From assembly GCA_963800415.1 (NCBI GenBank), contig CAWDBS010000081.1, positions 48,811 through 112,810 on the forward strand: a stretch of 64,000 nucleotides of DNA, read 5' to 3'. The notes beneath the pieces are model-generated. The model saw only the letters and a list, made by a program, of their open reading frames with translations. It ran no database searches and was not told the DNA's origin. The stretch comes from Palsa-504 sp963800415 (GTDB lineage Bacteria > Actinomycetota > Actinomycetes > Streptosporangiales > Streptosporangiaceae). Numbering within the stretch: position 1 is the first letter of the stretch; every line of letters begins with the position of its first letter. Shown piece after piece: positions 58,555 to 64,000 of this stretch. Position numbers and translations under genes: made by a program.

Positions 58555-59295
58555 ACGCGCAGGGCCGCGAAGGGGCCAGGCGGCTGCTGACCTTCCGGCT
58601 GGACCAGGAGCAACGGCAGCGGCTCAGGGCGCGCCTGGCCCGCGAGGGCCGGACGATGTCCGAGGTGGTGACGCACGGGCTGCGCCAGTACGTGCAGGCA
58701 GCGCTGGCCCGGGGGGACGACCGTTCTCCCGGGGGGACCCATCCCCCCGGATCCCCCGTGGAGACCCCCCGCCGTTCCTCCCGGGGGGACCCATCCGCCC
58801 GGATCCCCCCTGGGAGGGGCTCTGCGCCCCCCCGTACCCCCCCGACCGGTGCTGCCCGAGCGGGTCGCCGCGCGGCTGCGCGAGCTCCGCTCCTCCGGGC
58901 GCAGCGAGCTGCTGTCCGCGACGCTGGCCGCGCTGAACGAAGCGGGCTGGCCGCTACGCCCGCTCGCCGAGGCCCTCGGCATCAGCCGGCAAGCGGTGCA
59001 GGCCCGGGTCCGCCGCCGGGCTCCGGCCGGGCTCCGCGACCCCGCGGTGCCCTGCGAGCCGCCGCCGCGGTTTCCGCAGCGGCGGGTGGCCAGCGCGACC
59101 GGCCTCCGGCCGCACCTGACGATCAAGATCGACCACACGCTGCGCGCGTCGGCGCACCGGGTGGCGGCCGACGAGGGCAGCTCGCTCACCCAGGTCGTCG
59201 AGGCTATCCTGGACCGCTACCTCAGGCACGGCATGGCGGACGGGGATCAGGCGCCCCGGGAGGCCAGTCGCTCACGGTTGAGCCGTTCGCGGTAG
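58551..59295 (+). CDS. RHH-HTH-RHH DNA-binding-type protein split by a G/C-tract repeat
   Basis: First part, ATG 58551 to about 58707: LLTFRLDQEQRQRLRARLAR, GRTMSEVVTHGLRQYV, a ribbon-helix-helix-like segment. After the repeat, one base out of frame: RVAARLRELRSSGRSELLS, then the HTH LRPLAEALGISRQAVQARVR, then a second RHH-like segment LTIKIDHTLRASAHRVAA followed by LTQVVEAILDRYLRHG. The HTH part alone could start at a GTG at 58849. Overlap with glpD suggests it could regulate the glp genes. I know no family with this exact order. Confidence 0.6.
58708..58853. repeat. G/C-tract repeat, longest copy, inside the RHH/HTH gene
   Basis: Two partial duplicates of the same core (CCCGGGGGGACCCATCC twice, at 58730 and 58780) plus GGGAGGGGCTCTGCG and CCCCCCCGTACCCCCCC. 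Its 3' 81 bp align with the copy in the ligD gene. Confidence 0.9.
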
Positions 59296-59407
59296 GCGGC
59301 CACGTCTCCTTTGCCGCAGTTCCCGTGTCCATAGCGCCGGGAACGGTCTTAAGTCGGCCCCCGTGCTGGTCGCGGTGAGCGGACGAGACGCCGGAGCCCG
59401 AAGCCGT

Positions 59408-60194
59408 TTACTCGCGGCGCAGGACGAGGATCATCCGCCACGCGTCGGCCGCGTCGACCGGCAAGTCGGTGTCGAAGTCGCCATAGCGGGCCGCGACGGT
59501 GAAGCCGCCGGCCAGCCTGATGGCGGCGGTCAGCTCGGTCGCGGTCCAGAACCGGTTCGGCACGACATCGGTGACCGTCCGCACCGGCCCGCCGCGCTTG
59601 TGGTAGGTGACGCTGACGCGCTCCCTGGTGACCTGCGTGACCGGGTCGATCTGGTCTTGCGCGCCCCAGCGCACGCTGACCGTGCCGTCGCCGGTTTCGC
59701 TGCTCCATTCGCTGCTGGTCCGGCGCTCGGCACCGAAGAAGTCCGCGGGATGCGCGAGCTCCATGATGTACAGGCCGTCCTGGTTCAGGTGACGCCGCAC
59801 CGCGGCCAGATGGCGCAGCATGTCGTCGAGGATGAGCAGGTGGCACAGCGAGTTGAGCATCGTGATCGCCAGATCGAAGCGGCCGGGAAGGCTGAAGTCC
59901 CGCATGTCGGCCTGGACCACGGTCAGCGGGACCCCGGCCGCCGCCGCCAGGTCGCGGGCCCGCGCGCACATGGCCGGGTTGAGGTCGAGCGCGGTGGCCT
60001 CCAGCCCGCGCCGCGCCAGGTGGCGCGCGTGCTCCGCCGGGCCGGCGGCGAGCTCGAGCACCGACCGCGGCAGGCCGGAATCCGGCGCCGTGGTGCTTAC
60101 CGGACCACCGCAGTAGCGCGTCCACTTCGACCGGAACGTCACGGTAGGAACATGCGACCTCGTAGAACTCGGGTTCGTCATATATTCCGGGCAC
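59408..60194 (-). CDS. Class I SAM-dependent methyltransferase; one +1 frameshift
   Basis: GTG 60194 opens VPGIYDEPEFYEVACSYRDV and then EVDALLRWS. Removing one base at about 60101 joins it to VSTTAPDSGLPRSVLELAAGPAEHARHLAR (motif I), then LDLNPAMCARARDLA, ADMRDFSLPGRFDLAITMLNSL and MELAHPADFFG. Restored length is about 262. The D-E-P-E-F-Y-E start and this domain resemble small-molecule methyltransferases; the substrate is unknown. It is divergent from the unknown gene at 60335. Confidence 0.82.
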
Positions 60195-60334
60195 CCGACC
60201 ATGATGCCGGACGCAATTGCCTGGACGGCACCTGTCGGGCCACTGCGGTACGACAGTGCGGTGAGACGGGCAGTTCGGAGTGTGCAAAGTAACGTGCACT
60301 AGCCTCACGCATCGGCCTGCGGCAGACTGTCCGC

Positions 60335-61762
60335 ATGATGACAGAGAGCCAGGCGCTGGAGACCCTGACGCGAGAGGACCCGGAAGCAGCCGGCGACGCG
60401 AAGGCTGCCCTGGCCTGGCTGACCGGCGACGAAGGGCTGGAGACGATCTCGCTGCTGCGCCTGCAGGAGTTCCTCTGGTACGCACTCCCGGTGAAGTGGC
60501 CGATGTCCACTCCGGGCCGGGTCGGTGTGGCGAGGGCCCTGGGCCGCCTGTTCCTGCTGGCGGGCCTGGACCGGTACGCCCGGGTATGTTCTTCGCCGGG
60601 CACCGAGAAGATCATCACCGCCTACGCGGACGGCCACGAGGAAGGGATCGCCGCCTACACCGAGGCCATCGAGGAGTCGAACGCGGCGCCACCGGACACC
60701 GAACTGCTGGCCTGGGGCTCGGTCATGGGATCGCAGGAGCGCGCCGCCTACGATGCCTGCGCCGCCGCCCTGGAACTTGCTTTCGCCTCCGGCGAGCTGA
60801 GCGTGGGCGCGCGCGGCTGGCGCACCAAACGCGTGGACATCGTCGACCGCTGGCTGACCGGCCACCCCGCCGAAGACCTGGAAGACGGCAACCAGACGGG
60901 CCAGGCCCACGACGGCTCGGCCGGTAACGACACCTGGCTGGGCCGGATCAGCGCCGAACGGATCGACGCGTGGGCGCACGGCCGGCCGGGTGAGCGGTCC
61001 CGGCTGGCCCGGGGCCTCATCCCGCGCCTGCTCGAGCCGCCCGCGATCCCGGACGACCCGCTGCCCACGCTGCGCTGGCTGCTCGGTCGCGCCGACGAGG
61101 GCCTGCGCCTCACCGCCAGGCACTACATCGCGCCCGCCCTCGTCACCGAGGCGGTCGAGGAGTTCGGCTGGCGCGACCAGCTCGTCGGCACCCTCCGCCA
61201 GGAACTCGACGTGTTCCCGCTGCACACGCTGCGCGGCATGGCGCAGAGCGAGATGGGGGCCATCCGGCGCAGCCGCAGCAGCCTGGTGCTCACCAAGACG
61301 GGCAAGCTCATGACGACGGACCCCGCCGCCCGGTGGCATATCGGCACCGCGGCGCTGATCGGCCCGGACGACGGCCCGCAGCCCGACTTCTCAGTCGCGG
61401 TGCGCGAAGCCGCGCTGCTGCTCATCCTGACCAACGGGCCAACCGGGTACGACGAGCTGACCAGGCTGCTGACGGACATCCACGGGGTGGAAGGCTGGGC
61501 CGCGGGGGCCGGCACCGGGCGGCACGGCAGCTGGCGGCACGGCACCGGCCTGCACGGCACCGGGCTGCACAGCACCGGCCTGGCCAGCGCGGTGCGCACC
61601 GAGCTCTACGCGCTGCGGCACCGGCTGTGGGCCCTGCACCTGCTCGGCACCGAACGCAGCTTCAGCGCGCCGCTATCGCTCACCGAGACCGGGGTCGCGG
61701 CGGCGCTGTCCGCCCTGCTCGCGCGGGCCTTGCGCCCGCGGCATCACCTCGGCCTCGGGTAA
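60335..61762 (+). CDS. Unknown protein of 475 residues
   Basis: Starts MMTESQALETLTREDPEAAG. Mostly helical and soluble, rich in Ala, Leu, Glu. Features are a Trp-rich N-terminal part (LQEFLWYALPVKWPM), LPTLRWLLGRADEGLRLT, LELAFASGEL, RRSRSSLVLTKTGKLMTTDP, which looks like a small beta-hairpin motif seen in some actinobacterial hypotheticals, and a 15-bp-repeat loop coding GTGLH units near residue 405-425. It ends 11 bp from the corrected pobA stop. I do not recognise it. Confidence 0.7.
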   Translation: MMTESQALETLTREDPEAAGDAKAALAWLTGDEGLETISLLRLQEFLWYALPVKWPMSTPGRVGVARALGRLFLLAGLDRYARVCSSPGTEKIITAYADGHEEGIAAYTEAIEESNAAPPDTELLAWGSVMGSQERAAYDACAAALELAFASGELSVGARGWRTKRVDIVDRWLTGHPAEDLEDGNQTGQAHDGSAGNDTWLGRISAERIDAWAHGRPGERSRLARGLIPRLLEPPAIPDDPLPTLRWLLGRADEGLRLTARHYIAPALVTEAVEEFGWRDQLVGTLRQELDVFPLHTLRGMAQSEMGAIRRSRSSLVLTKTGKLMTTDPAARWHIGTAALIGPDDGPQPDFSVAVREAALLLILTNGPTGYDELTRLLTDIHGVEGWAAGAGTGRHGSWRHGTGLHGTGLHSTGLASAVRTELYALRHRLWALHLLGTERSFSAPLSLTETGVAAALSALLARALRPRHHLGLG

Positions 61763-61773
61763 CGACTCCCAGG

Positions 61774-62958
61774 TCAGGGGAAAATAGCCGGTGTAGTTCT
61801 CGGCCAGCGTGGTGGCCGCCGCCCGGGACGAGATGACGTAGCGCAGCTGGGACAGCTGCAACGCGGCCCCGAACTGGTCCGCATGCGGGTCCACGTGCAG
61901 CATGGACGTCATCCACCAGGAAAAATGGGTGGCCCGCCAGACCCGGTTCAGGCAGGTGTCCGAGTATGCCTCGGCCGGCCCGGCCTGCCTGTCCTTGAGC
62001 AGGCTGGTCAGCGCCTTGGCCAGGGCGGTCACGTCGGCGAGGGCCAGGTTCAGGCCCTTGGCCCCGGTAGGCGGCACGATGTGCGCCGCGTCACCCGCCA
62101 GGAACAGCCGCCGGTAGCGCATGGGCGACGCGACGAAGCTGCGCATCGGCGAGATGGCCTTCTCCGTGATCGGGCCTTCCTTCAGGTCCCATCCCGGCAC
62201 GGCGAGCCGGTGCCGCAGCTCGGCCCAGATCCGGTCATCGGGCCACCGCTCGATCTCGTAGTCGGCCGGCACCTGCAGGTAAAGCCGGCTGATCTGCGTG
62301 GTGCGCATGGTGTGCAGCGCGAAGCCGTCCTCGTGCCGGGCGTAGATGAGCTCATCGGTCGACGGCGGCACGGTGGCCAGGATGCCGAGCCAGGAGTACG
62401 GGTACCCGCGCTCGGCCACCGTCACCAGGCCGGGCGGCATCGAATCGCGGCAGATGCCGTGGAAGCCGTCACAGCCGGCGATCGCGTCGCAGGTGACTTC
62501 GTGCCTGGTTCCCGCGGCGTCGGTGAAGCGGAGCACGGGCCGGTCGGTGTCGAGCTCGCCGACCTCGGTGTCCGAGATCTCGAACTCGATCATGGCCCCG
62601 GCCGCGAGCCTGGCCTGGATCAGGTCCTTGACGATCTCGGTCTGGGCATAGATCGTCACCCAGCGGCCACCGGTCAGGTCGCGGAAGTCGAGGTGCTGCC
62701 GCTCGCCCTCGAACTGCAAGTAGATCCCGCCGTGTTCGAGGCCCTCGGCGTCCATCCGCTCGCCGAGGCCGACCGTGCGGAGCAACTCGACCGTGCCGGC
62801 CTCCAGCAGGCCGGCCCGCTGCCCGCCTCGCAGTAGGCCCGGCTGCGGTTCTCCACCACGATAGAGTCGATGCCGCGCAGGGCCAGCAGGTGCGAGAGCA
62901 GCAGGCCGGCTGGGCCGGCCCCGACGATTCCGACTTGGGTACGTGAGCTAACGGTCAT
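61774..62958 (-). CDS. pobA: 4-hydroxybenzoate 3-monooxygenase; two frame breaks
   Basis: MTVSSRTQVGIVGAGPAGLLLSHLL carries the FAD GxGxxG. Near 62835 one base is missing; the frame then resumes RQRAGLLEAGTVELLRTVGLGERM. CDGFHGICRDSMP and LFLAGDAAHIVPPTGAKGLNLALADV are diagnostic. Near 61778 one extra C in CCCC hides the natural TGA at 61774-61776 after GYFP, giving about 393 residues, as in PobA. The enzyme makes protocatechuate from 4-hydroxybenzoate with NADPH. It is divergent from an IclR regulator, the usual pobA arrangement. Confidence 0.88.
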
Positions 62959-63118
62959 CTCGAGTGATATCCGTTAAAAGGGCGCGATTCGCCCGGATGT
63001 CCCCGTAACGCTTCCAGGTTAGCCGTCCCGCCGCTGACCGGGCCTTGGACCTTGCCGCGTCAGGCCGACTCCGCCATGAGTGTCATGACCGCTCCTCGGA
63101 TTCACCTGTACGTAGGAC

Positions 63119-63130
63119 GAACGATAGTTC
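63119..63130. promoter_or_regulatory. Candidate operator between pobA and the IclR gene
   Basis: GAACGATAGTTC, an inverted repeat with 4-bp arms, in the 231-bp divergent interval. Its position suits an IclR/PobR-type operator. Confidence 0.4.
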
Positions 63131-63189
63131 AGGAAGCGAACGCGGGGTACCGGGTCTATGATGTCATCGACCGAGCCAGGAGACTCTCC

Positions 63190-64000
63190 TTGACTGACAA
63201 CCAGGATCACAGTCATGACGGGGACTTCGTCCAGTCGCTCGAGCGCGGCCTGTCCGTGATCCGGGCCTTCGACGCCGAGCATCCCCAGCTGACGCTGAGC
63301 GAGGTGGCCGCGAGCACCGGCCTGAGCCGGGCCGCCGCCCGGAGGTTCCTGCGCACACTGGTCCAGCTCGGGTACATGCGCCTGGACGGGAGCCGGTTCG
63401 CACTCCGGCCCAAGATCCTGGAGCTCGGCTACGCATACCTGTCCAGCCTGACCCTGCCCGAGGTGGCCATGCCGCATCTGGAGCAGCTGGTCGCGCAGGT
63501 GCACGAGTCCTCATCGGTGTCCGAGCTCGACGGGGACGACGTGATCTACATCGCCCGCGTGCCGACCAAGCGGATCATGACCGTGACGATCAGCGTCGGA
63601 ACCAGGTTCCCGGCCTACGCGACCTCGATGGGCCGGGTTCTACTGGCCGCGCAGTCCGACCAGCGGCTCGACGAGTACCTGGAATCGGTCAGCTTGCGCG
63701 GCCTGACCGGGCACACCATCACCAGCGCGGCCGCGCTCCGGCGCGAGCTGCGGAAGATCCGGGCGCAGGGCTGGGCCCTGGTGGATCAGGAGCTCGAGGA
63801 GGGGCTGCGGTCGATCGCCGCCCCGATCCGCGATGCCGACGGCCAGGTCATGGCCGCGATCAACGTCTCCACCCACGCCGGCCGGCGGACCCTGAACAGC
63901 GTCGTCGAGGAACTGCTGCAGCCGCTGCTCGCCACCGCCCGCCGTATCGAGCTCGACCTGGCCAGCCCCCGCGCCTCGGTCCGCGCCCGCCCCGACGCCT
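63190..64000 (+). CDS. IclR-family regulator (PcaR/PobR-like), runs off the window
   Basis: TTG 63190 is chosen because AGGAGA lies 7 bp upstream and no in-frame ATG precedes the conserved start DFVQSLERGLSVIRAFDAEH. The HTH is LTLSEVAASTGLSRAAARRFLRTLV and the effector domain includes ISVGTRFPAYATSMGRVLLA, QELEEGLRSIAAPIRD and GRRTLNSVVEELLQPLL. 270 codons are present without a stop, so only the very end is missing. Members of this branch control 4-hydroxybenzoate and protocatechuate catabolism. Divergence from pobA supports that role. Confidence 0.92.
   Translation, partial: MTDNQDHSHDGDFVQSLERGLSVIRAFDAEHPQLTLSEVAASTGLSRAAARRFLRTLVQLGYMRLDGSRFALRPKILELGYAYLSSLTLPEVAMPHLEQLVAQVHESSSVSELDGDDVIYIARVPTKRIMTVTISVGTRFPAYATSMGRVLLAAQSDQRLDEYLESVSLRGLTGHTITSAAALRRELRKIRAQGWALVDQELEEGLRSIAAPIRDADGQVMAAINVSTHAGRRTLNSVVEELLQPLLATARRIELDLASPRASVRARPDA

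Overview
The window is 64 kb of very GC-rich DNA with the codon bias of a filamentous, soil-type actinobacterium. Supporting genes are an Rv1747-like FHA-ABC exporter, an LmeA-like lipoglycan protein, LigC/LigD-polymerase end-joining enzymes, ECF42 sigma with its DGPF partner, PPK2, and SpoIIE/GGDEF signalling. A more exact placement (Streptosporangiales- or Catenulispora-like) is only a guess. No rRNA, tRNA or CRISPR array was seen.

Layout. 0-3.7 kb: minus-strand operon of an M19 dipeptidase, pgeF, murL and murD2, i.e. muropeptide editing plus the MurD2/MurL route to D-Glu in peptidoglycan. 4-11.2 kb: tyrosine phosphatase, FHA-ABC exporter, LmeA-like protein, HIT hydrolase, UbiE-like methyltransferase and a membrane protein. 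11.2-19.6 kb: a signalling block with a PAS/GAF/SpoIIE phosphatase and two paralogous membrane diguanylate cyclases flanking glmS. The cyclase upstream regions are duplicated and carry conserved blocks and 6-codon mini-ORFs. 19.6-25.5 kb: MFS exporter, D-amino-acid deaminase-like gene, then two abutting insertion sequences between 116-bp direct repeats. 25.6-31.4 kb: sedolisin, a CMD-family protein, DUF2252 with a CYTH-like partner, and DUF2254. 31.5-40.2 kb: YCII/ECF42 pair, enoyl-CoA hydratase, ppk2-pgi-gnd-lipid kinase, a dapF-like gene and NUDIX. 40.2-46.1 kb: a DnaA-box-like cluster, then two tandem NB-ARC/TPR (STAND) proteins. 46-52.7 kb: GMC oxidoreductase, nucleotidyltransferase-like protein plus metallophosphoesterase, APC permease and SDR. 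52.7-59.3 kb: ligC and ligD polymerase, glpK, glpD, and an RHH/HTH regulator. 59.4-64 kb: methyltransferase, an unknown protein, and pobA divergent from an IclR regulator that runs off the window.

Two window-wide patterns matter for reading the annotation. First, many clearly conserved genes are broken by single-base indels, about 16 of them +1 insertions and three apparent -1. This suggests residual long-read insertion errors rather than mass pseudogenisation, so coordinates of those genes are given across the frameshift. Second, a family of G/C-homopolymer palindromic repeats sits between and inside genes (murL, ligD, the RHH regulator), and there are many short tandem repeats of 15, 18 or 21 bp.
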